This document shows, piece after piece, positions 1 to 9,275 of a DNA stretch of 64,000 bases. The stretch is from contig JAEPOM010000002.1 in assembly GCA_017642885.1 (NCBI GenBank), forward strand, positions 273,735 to 337,734, in the 5' to 3' direction. The notes beneath the pieces are model-generated. The model was not told where the DNA came from. It did not search any database and saw only the letters and a list, made by a program, of their open reading frames with translations. The translations under genes were made by a program, and so were the position numbers. Each line of letters starts with the position of its first letter. Positions within the stretch are counted from its first letter, which is position 1. The DNA is from Henriciella sp. GTDB taxonomy: Bacteria; Pseudomonadota; Alphaproteobacteria; Caulobacterales; Hyphomonadaceae.

Positions 1-155
1 GGATAGCCCGGCAGCCAAGCTTCTCCGAATGCGATCACGTCGGGTTTGTCTTTTGCCGCCTTGTCGATCCAATCGAGCGCAATCTCGAGACTGGCTTGTT
101 TATCAAACAGGGCGGGCGCAGCCTGCACGGCACACAATCGAACGATATCAGTCAT
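1..155 (-). CDS. Nitrilase / carbon-nitrogen hydrolase family protein, N-terminal fragment (cut by window edge)
   Basis: The ORF track missed this because the reading frame runs off the left edge without a stop. Translating the minus strand from the ATG at 155 gives about 51 residues beginning MTDIVRLCAVQAAP and reaching GEAWLPGY. The early VQAAP strand followed about 40 residues later by a (P/G)EAxLPGYP segment is how nitrilases start; the Glu in that segment is the first member of the Glu-Lys-Cys catalytic triad in that family. The Lys and Cys lie outside the window, so activity cannot be judged. It reads in the same direction as the phosphatase and amn genes and follows the phosphatase stop by 71 bases, so it may be the last gene of that unit. 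Confidence 0.7.
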   Translation of the reverse strand, partial: MTDIVRLCAVQAAPALFDKQASLEIALDWIDKAAKDKPDVIAFGEAWLPGY

Positions 156-226
156 GCTTCCCGATACGCACGATCAGACACGCCAATCAAGTCGATCACG
201 AAAAGTTTGGGTCAGTGTTGCCTGTC

Positions 227-1009
227 CTAAACAAGGTACTTCGCGCGTAGTTTGTCCGTTTCGGCGGTGCCGACGCCCAGGGTTTCTGCGAGATAGGTGT
301 CGACGCTTCCAGCCCGCTCGGTGATGGTGTCGAGCGCCCCGTGCAGGAATTCGGCGCTGACCCCGACGAAGGGATGATAGACCTCATCGTCAAAGTCCTT
401 GCCGATATGCTGATTGAACATGCGCGCCATTTCCGGCAGGCGTTCGGCGACATTAGCGGCTTCATTGGTGAGTTCGTAATCGGCGAAAATCGTATCCCGG
501 TCGACGCCGAGGACATGGTGCGTCAGGGCACACAGGATACCTGTACGATCCTTCCCAGCCGCACAATTCACGACGGCGGCGTCGCCCTCGTCCAGATCCG
601 CGAGCGATGAAAACCAGTCCGAAAACGTCTCAACATGCTGAGGCTTGAACGGCGCTTCGCGATAATAGTCGACCATCCAGCCGCGCGCTTGCGGCGCATC
701 AACCGCGACTTCTGAAAGGAAGCGGACGTGCGGCGCCTGGGCAGCATGCCCGAGGTCGCTGGAGAGAACCGTCACGCCTTCGACGGGCCAGCGGTGGCCG
801 TGGCGCTCACGCTCATCCGGACGACGCAAATCCGCCTGGATCTTGATACGATAGGTTTCAAGCGCCGCTAAATCGGCCTCGCTCGCTTCCCCGAATTGTG
901 CAGAACGAAACAGCGAACCGGTGCGAACTTTGGCACCGTCTGCACCCCGATATCCGCCAAAATCGCGAAAGTTGCGAACATTCTCGAAGCTTTTGACCCT
1001 GTCTTGCAT
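227..1009 (-). CDS. Tyrosine-protein phosphatase (Y_phosphatase3 type)
   Basis: A 260-residue cytosolic protein. The N-terminal NFRDFGGY segment (about residues 13-20) is the hallmark of bacterial tyrosine/dual-specificity phosphatases of the PTP-B/LipA type, and the phosphate-binding loop is NCAAGKDRTG near residue 148, matching C-x5-R with the nucleophilic Cys and the phosphate-binding Arg. The residue before the Cys is Asn instead of the usual His. The GKDRT version of the loop is also seen in family members that act on phosphoinositides or phosphosugars, so the substrate is open. Its start lies eight bases after the amn stop, so the two are probably cotranscribed. Family assignment is firm; the biological target is unknown. 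Confidence 0.85.
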   Translation of the reverse strand: MQDRVKSFENVRNFRDFGGYRGADGAKVRTGSLFRSAQFGEASEADLAALETYRIKIQADLRRPDERERHGHRWPVEGVTVLSSDLGHAAQAPHVRFLSEVAVDAPQARGWMVDYYREAPFKPQHVETFSDWFSSLADLDEGDAAVVNCAAGKDRTGILCALTHHVLGVDRDTIFADYELTNEAANVAERLPEMARMFNQHIGKDFDDEVYHPFVGVSAEFLHGALDTITERAGSVDTYLAETLGVGTAETDKLRAKYLV

Positions 1010-1017
1010 GAGGTCTC

Positions 1018-2466
1018 CTATCTAAACGGTGGTTCGTCGAACGCGCGCAGTTTTCGGCTATGAAGAGCGGCCCCTTCACTAGCGAGCTTCTCAAGCGTCG
1101 CGACGCCGATCTGCAAGTGCTGCCCGATCGATTTTTCATAGAACTTATTGGCTGCACCCGGCAGTTTGATCTCACCGTGTAGCGGCTTGTCGGACACGCA
1201 GAGCAAAACACCATATGGCACCCGCAGGCGGAAGCCGTTCGCGGCAATCGTAGCGCTTTCCATATCGATCGCGATGGCCCGCGACTGGTTGAACCGGCGG
1301 GCACTGTCGGTGAAACGAAGCTCCCAGTTTCGGTCATCAGTCGTCACAACCGTACCCGTGCGCAGGCGCTTCTTGAGCGTTTCGCCGCTCTCGCCGGTCA
1401 CGTCCGCAGCCGCTTCCTGCAGGGCGACCTGCACCTCGGCGATGGGCGGGATCGGAATATCTGGAGAGAGCACATCATCCAGAACGTGGTCATCGCGCAA
1501 ATAAGCGTGGGCGAGGACATAGTCCCCGATCGTCTGGCTGTGGCGCAGTCCGCCGCAATGCCCCACCATGATCCAGCATTCCGGTCTTAGCACCGCCAAA
1601 TGGTCAGTGATCGTTTTCGCGTTAGACGGGCCGACGCCAATATTGACGAGCGTAATGCCGGACCCATCTTCTGCGGTCAGGTGATAAGCTGGCATCTGGA
1701 ACCGGCGCCATGGCGCATTATCGATCTGCTCGCGCGCATCCTTGGTTTGGCCATCCACCACGAGACCGCCAGCGACGGAAAGCTCCTTGTAGCGTCCGCC
1801 ATTGCGAAGCTCTTCGAGGCCCCAGTCGACAAAGGCGTCGACATAGCGATGATAGTTGGTGAACAGCAAATAGCGCTGAAAGTGCTTTACCGGTGTGCCG
1901 GTATAGTGCTGCAGGCGCTTCAGCGAGAAGTCCGTCCGCGGGGCATCAAACAAGGCCAGCGGGCGATGGTCATATGGCTCAAACAGTTCGCCGTCGGCGA
2001 TCTCGTCGCCAATATCGGACAGCTGAGGAGACGGGAACCATTTCGCGAGTTCTGCCGGGTTGATTTCGTCGAGGCCGTTGGCCTGCCCCTGCTCCCAGAC
2101 ATAGGCATAGGGAATTTCCGTGGTCGAACGCCGAACATGCACCGAAACATCATAGTCTTGCAGCAATAGCTCGAGCTGTTCACTCAAATACCGGCTGAAG
2201 AATTCTGGCTGTGCGATTGTGGTCGAGTAGGTGCCCGCTTCTGACATTTTGCCAAAAGCGCGAGAGATCGGCGGTGGCGGCCCGTCGGGATTATATTCGA
2301 TCACGAGCTCGGGATAGCAGAATGCGCCATCCGCGCGAGCATCTGGATCGGGTGTCTTACCGTCTCGGAGGAAGTCTTGAAGGGCAGAGCAAAGCGCATC
2401 GACCGCTTCTGAATAGAGCTTTTCCAGCTCATTTATTATGGTTTTTGTATTTTCTAGTTTTGTCAT
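1018..2466 (-). CDS. amn: AMP nucleosidase
   Basis: A 482-residue protein of the length and architecture of bacterial AMP nucleosidase, which splits AMP into adenine and ribose 5-phosphate and helps set the adenylate pool. The N-terminal half carries the AMN-specific domain, including a segment around PHVRR-like VSVHVRRSTTEIPYA. The C-terminal half is the purine-nucleoside phosphorylase fold, with NIGVGPSNAKTI, WIMVGHCGGLR and IAIDMESATIAANGFR as recognisable landmarks. It lies in a minus-strand run after the membrane protein gene (60-base gap) and before the tyrosine phosphatase (8-base gap). No regulatory site was seen. Confidence 0.92.
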   Translation of the reverse strand: MTKLENTKTIINELEKLYSEAVDALCSALQDFLRDGKTPDPDARADGAFCYPELVIEYNPDGPPPPISRAFGKMSEAGTYSTTIAQPEFFSRYLSEQLELLLQDYDVSVHVRRSTTEIPYAYVWEQGQANGLDEINPAELAKWFPSPQLSDIGDEIADGELFEPYDHRPLALFDAPRTDFSLKRLQHYTGTPVKHFQRYLLFTNYHRYVDAFVDWGLEELRNGGRYKELSVAGGLVVDGQTKDAREQIDNAPWRRFQMPAYHLTAEDGSGITLVNIGVGPSNAKTITDHLAVLRPECWIMVGHCGGLRHSQTIGDYVLAHAYLRDDHVLDDVLSPDIPIPPIAEVQVALQEAAADVTGESGETLKKRLRTGTVVTTDDRNWELRFTDSARRFNQSRAIAIDMESATIAANGFRLRVPYGVLLCVSDKPLHGEIKLPGAANKFYEKSIGQHLQIGVATLEKLASEGAALHSRKLRAFDEPPFR

Positions 2467-2526
2467 GGCCTCCTTTGCCGCAAACCCGTTTCGGGGTCAA
2501 CGGCGCGGGGCTGCACGGCATGGCAC

Positions 2527-4311
2527 CTATTCCGGTTTGATCCGGTAGAGCCTGACAACACCATCAGTCTCGGTCAGACCATCGGCGGGCTCCAGCCAAT
2601 CAGGAATATCGTCGCGGTTGAGGTGCGCCGCCAAGCCGCCCGGCCACATCTCGCCATAGCGCGTGGTCTCTCGCAGGCCTTTGCAAAACACGAGGTGGGT
2701 CGCTTTCAAGTCGAGCAATTTTTCATGTGCATGGTCAGCCGGAGCGATCAGCACCTCGTTCGATCGTTCCAATCCTTGAATATTGCGATGGTAGGGACCA
2801 GCAAAAACCGAATGCGGGGTTCGCGCCAGGATCTGCGGACCGAGATAGATGGGCGCCTGAATCCGAAGGAGCGGTTCCTTACGTATACTGGAATAGGCAG
2901 ATGGCGTGATGCATTCAACGTTCTTCGCAGGCGCCAGGCGGCTCGGAAACTGCGCTGATATGTTTTCCCAGGTAATCGGCGACAAGATGAGCACGGCGAA
3001 AATCAAACCGAGAAGCGGCTGCGCCCCGCCTTTCGCCCGCCAGCGCGCAAATAGCATACCGACCATCCACCCAGCCCCGATCGCCGCAAACACATGCGAA
3101 AAGGACTGCCCGCGGATCTGCCAGATGGTGGTCACGATGGACAAAGCGAACAAGAGTGCGAGCCCGATGCGCGCTGTCCTCTGGTCTTCGCTTGAAGTAA
3201 CGATCATCATGGTTGTCGCCAAGCTGGCAACGGCCAGAAACCCAAACACCCAGACCACGCGGCCCGGTTCTTCGGCGATCAAGATAGAGAGCGGCTTTGC
3301 CTCTCCGACCATGTTGAGCCAGGACAATCTCACTGAATCTGAGACTGTCGCATACGGGTCAGCCAGGCAGGCCGGATTGACCGCGATGATCACCGCCAGG
3401 GTCAACGCACCAGCGATTGCACCAGCGATGAGGCGTGTCCACCATGTGCCAAGCACTCCGCCGAAAACACCGAGGAGCATGAACAATCCGCCGCCGACCA
3501 GGAAACCAGCCCAGTGCGAGGTTCCATATGCGTCGCAGGTGAACCGGGCGGATGACCCCCCCGGCGCATCGAGTACGTAGAACAGGCAGGCGAAGACGAT
3601 CAGAGCAAATCCAAACACCCCCAGACGCACCCCTTCGCGATGTCCGCGAACAATCCAGAACAGGCCCATGATCGCGATCAACCCACCGACATAGGGCAAG
3701 GATTCAAGCGCGATCGAGAGCATCGCAGTCACACAAAGCGCGAGCACAATGCCAGACCGATTGCTCAGCGTCGGCGATAGTACTGCGGTAAACCCGGCCA
3801 GAGTAAGAACAACGACAAAGCCGTGATGATCGATCCTGCCCGGCCAAAAATTGAAAACCGCGGCAGAGGTGGCAAAGAAGATCAAGCCAAAGGCCTGCCC
3901 GGCTCTGTTCAACTGCAAACGCTGCATGATCTGGGTCAAAAAGGTAAATGCTGCGGCCAACAAAATCAGCGGCCAGACGCCAATTGCGAGCGATTCTGCA
4001 GCGGTTTGTCCAAGAAAAGGCCGCAGCACCAGGATCAGGCCTGCGATAAACAGATCCGGCAGCCGGGACCAATGCATCTCGCCGCCTTCCGGGGTCAGAA
4101 GACGGGCTTGGTCAACGTCAAACCAGCTTTGTCCATCGATCATGTCGCGAATTTGCTGCAGGCGCATCAAGTCGTCGGCATCAGGCATCCAACCTGCGAA
4201 CACATCGGTGATGCGCGGCAATAACATCAACAGAAAGGCCGCTGCTACGGCCCAGACCGCCCATTTACCATCAATAAGCCCGCCAGCAGGGCGAATGTGT
4301 GAAGACGCCAT
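2527..4311 (-). CDS. Polytopic membrane protein resembling GT-C glycosyltransferases / STT3
   Basis: A 594-residue protein with one N-terminal membrane helix, a short loop, then roughly ten more hydrophobic segments and a soluble C-terminal domain of about 150 residues. The first loop reads GWMPDADDLMRLQQIRDM; an acidic D-x-D style motif in the first external loop is the catalytic signature of GT-C enzymes such as STT3/AglB and related lipid-linked sugar transferases. The start has a GGGAG Shine-Dalgarno about ten bases upstream. It is divergent, with an 82-base gap, from the GT2 and GtrA-family genes, which fits a three-part lipid-linked sugar transfer locus. Fold and membrane location are reasonable; donor and acceptor cannot be named. 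Confidence 0.55.
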   Translation of the reverse strand: MASSHIRPAGGLIDGKWAVWAVAAAFLLMLLPRITDVFAGWMPDADDLMRLQQIRDMIDGQSWFDVDQARLLTPEGGEMHWSRLPDLFIAGLILVLRPFLGQTAAESLAIGVWPLILLAAAFTFLTQIMQRLQLNRAGQAFGLIFFATSAAVFNFWPGRIDHHGFVVVLTLAGFTAVLSPTLSNRSGIVLALCVTAMLSIALESLPYVGGLIAIMGLFWIVRGHREGVRLGVFGFALIVFACLFYVLDAPGGSSARFTCDAYGTSHWAGFLVGGGLFMLLGVFGGVLGTWWTRLIAGAIAGALTLAVIIAVNPACLADPYATVSDSVRLSWLNMVGEAKPLSILIAEEPGRVVWVFGFLAVASLATTMMIVTSSEDQRTARIGLALLFALSIVTTIWQIRGQSFSHVFAAIGAGWMVGMLFARWRAKGGAQPLLGLIFAVLILSPITWENISAQFPSRLAPAKNVECITPSAYSSIRKEPLLRIQAPIYLGPQILARTPHSVFAGPYHRNIQGLERSNEVLIAPADHAHEKLLDLKATHLVFCKGLRETTRYGEMWPGGLAAHLNRDDIPDWLEPADGLTETDGVVRLYRIKPE

Positions 4312-4392
4312 TAGTAATTTGCTCCCGGGGCCTTACCCGTCCTTAAGTATAGTCGCGCTATCGCATAGGGAGGTTACTGAAAGGCTTCACCC

Positions 4393-5370
4393 ATGCGCCG
4401 CGCCTTTGAAGGGTCCAATCCATACGCTCAAAGCGACGCCGCTGAACCCCGCATCGCCGTGACCATTCCGTGTTACAATGAAGCGGTGACGATTGCCAAA
4501 GTGATCGCCGATTTCAAAGCCGCCCTGCCCGACGCAGATATCTATGTCTTCGACAATAACTCGACCGACAATACCGCCCAGATCGCGCGCGATGCAGGCG
4601 CCATCGTTCGGTCAGAGCGCCGCCAGGGTAAAGGCCATGTTGTGCGCCGTATCTTCTCTGATGTGGAAGCCGATATCTACCTGATGGTGGATGGAGATGA
4701 CACGTATGACGCTACAGTCGCCAATACGCTGATTGAACTTCTCAAGCGCAATCATGTCGACATGGTCGTCGGCACCCGCGCAGACGTGACCAAGGATGCC
4801 GGCCGCGAAGGGCACGCGTTCGGCAACAAGATCTTCAACAAGATTTATGGCCGCCTGTTCGGTAAGCAGTTTTCGGACATATTCTCCGGCTATCGCATTT
4901 TTTCACGCCGTTTCGTGAAATCCTTCCCAGCCGTGTCCAGCGGTTTCGAGATTGAGACCGAAATGTCGGTGCATTGCAGCCAGCTCGGAATCTCCACGCT
5001 CGAACGGCCGACACATTACGGGGTCCGCCCGGATGACAGTCATTCGAAGTTGCGGACGTTCAGCGATGGGTTCCGGATCCTCGGCATGTTCGCCATGTTG
5101 GCCAAGGAAACTCGGCCTGCAGCTTTCTTCGGAGCGATCGGACTGGCGCTCGTCGCGCTTGCTGGCATTCTCGCCGCGCCGCTCGTCCTGACCTATTTCG
5201 AAACCGGCCTCGTCCCACGTTTCCCAACCGCGATTCTGGCGACGAGCCTTGTCATGATGGCCTCTATCTCGGCTGTCTGCGGATTGATCCTCGATAGCCT
5301 GGCGCGCGCGCGAACCGAGGCCAAGCGCTCCGTATTCCTCAGCTATCCGGCCCGGGACTGGACAAGATGA
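4393..5370 (+). CDS. Family 2 glycosyltransferase with C-terminal membrane helices (GtrB/DPM1-like)
   Basis: A 325-residue protein. The GT-A domain starts at about residue 18 with AVTIPCYNEAVTIAKVI, has FDNNSTDNT, and a metal-binding LMVDGDDTYD motif near residue 97. Two hydrophobic helices occupy about residues 240-300, as in polyisoprenyl-phosphate glucosyl/mannosyltransferases that load a sugar onto a lipid carrier on the cytoplasmic face. Its 3' end overlaps the GtrA-family gene by four bases (ATGA), indicating translational coupling, and the pairing supports a lipid-linked sugar function. The short 20-residue tail before the GT domain could be trimmed if a later start is used. Confidence 0.82.
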   Translation: MRRAFEGSNPYAQSDAAEPRIAVTIPCYNEAVTIAKVIADFKAALPDADIYVFDNNSTDNTAQIARDAGAIVRSERRQGKGHVVRRIFSDVEADIYLMVDGDDTYDATVANTLIELLKRNHVDMVVGTRADVTKDAGREGHAFGNKIFNKIYGRLFGKQFSDIFSGYRIFSRRFVKSFPAVSSGFEIETEMSVHCSQLGISTLERPTHYGVRPDDSHSKLRTFSDGFRILGMFAMLAKETRPAAFFGAIGLALVALAGILAAPLVLTYFETGLVPRFPTAILATSLVMMASISAVCGLILDSLARARTEAKRSVFLSYPARDWTR

Positions 5371-5759
5371 GCAGATTGCAAGTGAGCAAGTTTGCCCGAT
5401 TTGCAGGTGTCGGTGGCACCGGCTTCGTCGTCGATACAGGCCTTACATTGTTGCTCATCCATCGCGGTATCGATCCGTTCACATCACGCATCTTCGGTAT
5501 CCTGTTCGCGATGATCACCACGTGGCGGCTCAATCGCGCTCTGACTTTTGGCGCCAGCCGCACGAGTCAGACCAGCGAGGGCGCTCGTTACTTTATGGTC
5601 GCGACCCTAGCGGCGATCTTGAGCTACGCCATTTACACGGCCTTGCTCGTCAGCATTTCGGGTTTTCCACCGGCGCTTGCCATTGTTATCGCGGTCGGAA
5701 CCACAACGCTGGTCTCATTCCTCGGATATAGCCGGTTCGCGTTCAAGACCGCCGTCTGA
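5367..5759 (+). CDS. GtrA-family membrane protein
   Basis: A 130-residue protein made almost wholly of four hydrophobic segments, opening with KFARFAGVGGTGFVVDTG, the usual start of the GtrA family. Members are thought to flip polyprenyl-phosphate-linked sugars across the inner membrane. The ATG overlaps the stop of the GT2 gene (ATGA), so both are translated together and probably work as flippase and sugar-loading enzyme. It ends convergently with purK, overlapping by 17 bases. The length equals that of typical GtrA proteins. Confidence 0.85.
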   Translation: MSRLQVSKFARFAGVGGTGFVVDTGLTLLLIHRGIDPFTSRIFGILFAMITTWRLNRALTFGASRTSQTSEGARYFMVATLAAILSYAIYTALLVSISGFPPALAIVIAVGTTTLVSFLGYSRFAFKTAV

Positions 5760-6810
5760 CCAGGTGCCCCATTTTGCGGCCGGGTTTGGCTTCGCGCTTC
5801 CCGTAAAGCGTCAGGATCCCGTCCGCTGACAAAACATCCGGCGGCACCAAGGCTTCCTCGCCCAGAAGATTCAGCATCTCGACATCATGATAGCGCGTGA
5901 CCGGGCCAAGCGGCCACCCGGCAACAGCGCGGATATGCTGCTCAAACTGACCCGTCGCGCAGGCTTCCGGCGTCCAGTGTCCGGAATTGTGGACTCGCGG
6001 CGCGAACTCGTTGGCGAGCAGTGTTCCATCTTCGAGAACAAAGAATTCCAGCGCCAGCACGCCGACATAGTTCATTGCATGCGCGAGCGCCTCAGCCGCC
6101 GCTTCGGCGCGCTTGGTGACATCTTCATTTAGGTCACTCGGCACGACCGAGCGTTTCAAGATTCCGTTCACATGCTCGTTGCGTGGCAGGTCATAGCAAA
6201 GCGTGTCTCCGACCGCGTCGCGAGCGATAATCACGGATACTTCCCGCTCGAACGGCACCATGGCTTCAAGAATACAGGGCGCGTTTGCAAGCGCCTTGTG
6301 AGCGGCCTCAAAATCATCGCCGGATTCAAGCCGAACCTGGCCCTTGCCATCATAGCCGTCGCGCCGCGTTTTCAGGATCCCGCGTCCGCCAAACACCTTT
6401 AGTGGCGCGGCGATGTCTTCAGGGCTGTTCACCTCGGCAAAGTCCGCCGTTTCAATCCCGCAGTCTCGCAAGAACGCCTTCTCGACCAGTCGATCCTGCG
6501 AAACTTCCAGCGGCTGTGATCCCGGGCGGACGGATATGCCGGCATCGATCAACGCCTTCGCAGCTTCGACCGGAACGTTTTCAAACTCGTACGTGACGAC
6601 ATCGCAGCCTTCGGCCCAGTCAATCAGCGCCTCGATATCGGTATAGGCACCGAGCGCGTGGCTGGCGGAAACGCGCGCTGCCGGACTGTCATGCTCAGGG
6701 CAATAAATCGAGACGTCAAAGCCGAGTTGGGCTGCGGCGCTCGCCATCATGCGCCCGAGCTGGCCGCCGCCAAGAATTCCGATCGTGGCGCCAGCGGTCA
6801 GAGCATTCAT
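5743..6810 (-). CDS. purK: N5-carboxyaminoimidazole ribonucleotide synthase
   Basis: A 355-residue ATP-grasp enzyme that converts AIR, bicarbonate and ATP to N5-CAIR in purine synthesis. It opens with [17 protein letters not shown], the PurK N-terminal nucleotide-binding loop. It continues through the ATP-grasp core ([15 protein letters not shown], about residues 145-160) and the metal/substrate region [29 protein letters not shown]. The start overlaps the purE stop by four bases (ATGA), so purE-purK is one coupled unit, with PurE passing on to the next step. The family's key motifs all look intact. Confidence 0.97.
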   Translation of the reverse strand: MNALTAGATIGILGGGQLGRMMASAAAQLGFDVSIYCPEHDSPAARVSASHALGAYTDIEALIDWAEGCDVVTYEFENVPVEAAKALIDAGISVRPGSQPLEVSQDRLVEKAFLRDCGIETADFAEVNSPEDIAAPLKVFGGRGILKTRRDGYDGKGQVRLESGDDFEAAHKALANAPCILEAMVPFEREVSVIIARDAVGDTLCYDLPRNEHVNGILKRSVVPSDLNEDVTKRAEAAAEALAHAMNYVGVLALEFFVLEDGTLLANEFAPRVHNSGHWTPEACATGQFEQHIRAVAGWPLGPVTRYHDVEMLNLLGEEALVPPDVLSADGILTLYGKREAKPGRKMGHLVRRRS

Positions 6811-7310
6811 GTCTGCGGCGTCTCCTGGACCGCGGCGGTCTGCGCCGCTCTGAATGCATCCAGCTTTTCAGCTACACTCGCATCCTCCAGCGCGATGATC
6901 GACGCAGCGAGAATACCGGCATTCGCTGCACCGGCCTCACCGATGGCAAGCGTCCCGACAGGAACCCCTTTCGGCATCTGGGCGATCGACAACAAACTGT
7001 CGATTCCGCTCAAGGCACGAGATTGTACAGGTACGCCGAGTACCGGGAGCGGCGTCATCGATGCGGCCATGCCGGGCAGATGCGCTGCGCCGCCTGCGCC
7101 CGCAATGATGACCTTCAGGCCATTCGCCTTGGCGCTAGTTGCGTACTCGTAAAGGCGCTGGGGCGTGCGATGTGCAGATACGATTTGCGCTTCATAGGCG
7201 ACACCAAGCTCGTCCAGGATCGCGCAGGCTTTCTCCATCACAGGCCAGTCCGACTGACTGCCCATGATGACGCCGACGAGCGGAGTATCACTATTCGAGG
7301 TTTGGGCCAT
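6807..7310 (-). CDS. purE: N5-carboxyaminoimidazole ribonucleotide mutase
   Basis: The track's 250-residue frame extends well past the family's usual ~165. Starting at the ATG at 7310 ([18 protein letters not shown]) gives 167 residues and places a G-rich GGGG Shine-Dalgarno just upstream. PurE motifs are all present: [13 protein letters not shown] (phosphate loop), the SAHRTP catalytic His segment, and [12 protein letters not shown]. It interconverts N5-CAIR and CAIR, the step after PurK, and its stop overlaps the purK start. The upstream 83 codons of the longer ORF have no PurE counterpart and are taken as non-coding on this strand. Confidence 0.95.
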   Translation of the reverse strand: MAQTSNSDTPLVGVIMGSQSDWPVMEKACAILDELGVAYEAQIVSAHRTPQRLYEYATSAKANGLKVIIAGAGGAAHLPGMAASMTPLPVLGVPVQSRALSGIDSLLSIAQMPKGVPVGTLAIGEAGAANAGILAASIIALEDASVAEKLDAFRAAQTAAVQETPQT

Positions 7311-7432
7311 TCGGACCCCCCATCTCAAAGCGCGCAACATAGAAATCTCGCCTGCCGCGTCAACCACTGAGAGTCTTGCACAAGACTTGTGAAACACTGG
7401 GCTTCGCAGGCGAGTTCCGCTACGCTTCGAAA

Positions 7433-8158
7433 ATGCCTGAGTCGCTGGACAAGACCACAATGGATCGCCGTTATGCAGAACGCTGCCGGGCGCGCCGCGA
7501 TCTGCTCGCAGCGATTGGCCTCGACCCACAATCCTTGCCTGTGCGCGAGCGCGCCGCAATTGAGGCGCTGGCAGGGGAAGTGCTGAGCTTGCGCGAAGAC
7601 CGGGCTCGCCTGAAACACGAACTCGAAACCGCGGCGCACCTTGCCGACCGGGACGCGCTGTGCCCGATCTTCAATCGCCGCGCGTTCGAGCGTGAACTTG
7701 CCCGAGAGATTTCACTCGCTGAGCGGTATGGGACGCCGCTTTGCATGCTGTTTATCGATCTAGATCGGTTCAAGCTGATCAATGACCGATTCGGCCACGC
7801 GACAGGCGACACAGTGATAAAGCACGTCGCTGAAACGCTCGTCGAAAACCTCCGCCAGAGCGACATTGTTGGGCGTCTCGGGGGCGATGAGTTCGGGATC
7901 GCTTTTACCCACGCCGAGCTGTCAGATGCCAAGATCAAAGCGGCGAAACTTGAGTCGCTCATCGGCGCGATCGTGGTGCGAGATGCCGAGAATAACGGAC
8001 TCGAATCGGTCCATCTCGGGGCATCTTGCGGAGTCGCGGAATGGCGTCGCGGGCGCAATGCGGCAAGCCTGATCGCTGAGGCAGATGAAACCATGTTTCG
8101 CCGCAAAAACGAAAAAAAGCGGGCGCGCGAGGGCGCTGGCACGCAAGATCGTTTCTAA
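7433..8158 (+). CDS. Diguanylate cyclase (soluble, GGDEF domain with inhibitory site)
   Basis: About 241 residues from the chosen ATG (MPESLDKTT); an in-frame ATG at 7376 would add 19 residues. The first ~85 residues are charged and helical, probably a short coiled coil for dimerisation. The GGDEF domain follows: [31 protein letters not shown], and the active-site loop [10 protein letters not shown]. An RQSD motif sits exactly five residues before GGDEF, matching the RxxD inhibitory site, so this should be an active, product-inhibited producer of cyclic di-GMP. There are no membrane segments or sensor domains. It is divergent from purE and stands alone. Confidence 0.9.
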   Translation: MPESLDKTTMDRRYAERCRARRDLLAAIGLDPQSLPVRERAAIEALAGEVLSLREDRARLKHELETAAHLADRDALCPIFNRRAFERELAREISLAERYGTPLCMLFIDLDRFKLINDRFGHATGDTVIKHVAETLVENLRQSDIVGRLGGDEFGIAFTHAELSDAKIKAAKLESLIGAIVVRDAENNGLESVHLGASCGVAEWRRGRNAASLIAEADETMFRRKNEKKRAREGAGTQDRF

Positions 8159-8260
8159 TTATAAATTCATCCCGGCCGGATCGTGACTCTGTCTTCGACC
8201 TATGGTTATCTGTTGCCGATAAGTCACAGAGTTCATTTCACGGAGAGAAGGAGCCTGCCT

Positions 8261-8428
8261 ATGTCGCTGCAAGGTCGAATCGAAGAGCTGAGAAAACGCC
8301 ATGAGCAAATCGACGAGAAGATCCACGAAGAGCAGAAACGACCGGCGGGCAATGACATCATCCTGAAAGATTTAAAGCGACAGAAACTTCGACTTAAAGA
8401 AGAGATCGGTATGTTGAGGGCGAGCTAG
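8261..8428 (+). CDS. YdcH-like small coiled-coil protein (DUF465)
   Basis: The start is the ATG at 8261, five to ten bases after a GGAGAGAAGGAG Shine-Dalgarno; the longer ORF of the track adds 26 residues with no support. The 55-residue product (MSLQGRIEELRKRHEQIDEK) is almost wholly charged helix with heptad-like spacing and an LKDLKRQKLRLKEEI stretch, which matches the small YdcH/DUF465 family. The family's role is unknown. It lies between the diguanylate cyclase and the SDR gene with no sign of tight coupling to either. Confidence 0.75.
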   Translation: MSLQGRIEELRKRHEQIDEKIHEEQKRPAGNDIILKDLKRQKLRLKEEIGMLRAS

Positions 8429-8450
8429 GCTCTGACATGTCGCACAAGCG

Positions 8451-8480
8451 CCCGGTCAGCGCCTGAGAAACGCTGACGGG
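8451..8480 (+). other. Inverted repeat just before the SDR start
   Basis: CCCGGTCAGCG and CGCTGACGGG pair with a single bulged base across a nine-base loop. There is no T-tract, so it is not a standard terminator of the small gene upstream. The 3' arm runs into the GGGAG that would serve as Shine-Dalgarno for the SDR gene at 8490, so it could partly mask that site in the mRNA. That effect is inference. Confidence 0.4.
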
Positions 8481-8489
8481 AGCGCGCAA

Positions 8490-9260
8490 ATGGATAAACC
8501 AGTTACCCTGATCATCGGGCTTGGGAAAACGGTGGGCGAGTCTGTCGCACGCCGTTTTCTAGATGAAGGCCATGCGGTGCTTGCCGTCGATCCAGACACG
8601 GCGGCGCTTGACGAGCTGCGCAAGACAACCGGCGATAAGATCGCCTATCATCATGGCGCTACGCATACGAAACTTGGCCTGCGCAATGCAATGGCGGCAG
8701 CGTTGGAAACCTACAATTTCGTGGACAACGTGGTCTGCATCCCTCCGCTGCCGGAGCCGGATCGCCTGCTTGAACTGGAAATGGAAGATTTCGAATCGGT
8801 TCTGATGAAAACCGTCCGCGGTGCCGTTCAAACTCTTCGTGTGTTTACGCCGGAAATGATCGCTGAGCGACCCGTGACGGAGAATGCTGCGGACCGATCG
8901 CGCCAGACCGGTACGTTTACTTTCGTGCTCTCTCTTGGCGCGCAAATGTCCCAGCCGGGCTGGTTCAGCGAAAGCGCCTCGCAGCATGCCATTCTCGGCA
9001 TTGTCAGAGCCGCGGCGATTGAGCTCGCTGATGAAGCGGTCCGGGTAAACGCCATCATCGCCTTGCGCCCGCGTGCAGAAGGGCGCGAGCCTTGGTTGAA
9101 AGATCGCACACCGCTCGGCCGCCCGTCCATGGCCGAGGAAATCGCAGAAACAGCGGCCTTCCTGAGCAACCCCAACAGCGCGATCATCACCGGCGAAGCC
9201 ATCACCCTGGATGGCGGTCGCGGGCTGCTCTCAGGATTGATCGTCCGCGACGACGATTAA
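8490..9260 (+). CDS. Short-chain dehydrogenase/reductase-family protein with degenerate active site
   Basis: A 256-residue Rossmann-fold protein. The N-terminus (TLIIGLGKTVGESVARRF) stands where the classical TGxxxGxG cofactor loop would be, and the C-terminus ends with the SDR-typical ITGEAITLDGGRGLLSG. The catalytic YxxxK is not visible: the helix that normally reads YxASKxA reads ESASQHAILG, so the Tyr and Lys appear replaced by Glu and Gln. It may bind nucleotide without classical oxidoreductase activity, or use other residues. It lies 15 bases before a P450 gene on the same strand, suggesting cotranscription and perhaps a shared substrate pathway. Family membership is clear; activity is doubtful. 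Confidence 0.75.
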   Translation: MDKPVTLIIGLGKTVGESVARRFLDEGHAVLAVDPDTAALDELRKTTGDKIAYHHGATHTKLGLRNAMAAALETYNFVDNVVCIPPLPEPDRLLELEMEDFESVLMKTVRGAVQTLRVFTPEMIAERPVTENAADRSRQTGTFTFVLSLGAQMSQPGWFSESASQHAILGIVRAAAIELADEAVRVNAIIALRPRAEGREPWLKDRTPLGRPSMAEEIAETAAFLSNPNSAIITGEAITLDGGRGLLSGLIVRDDD

Positions 9261-9275
9261 CGCTAGATTCCTTCA

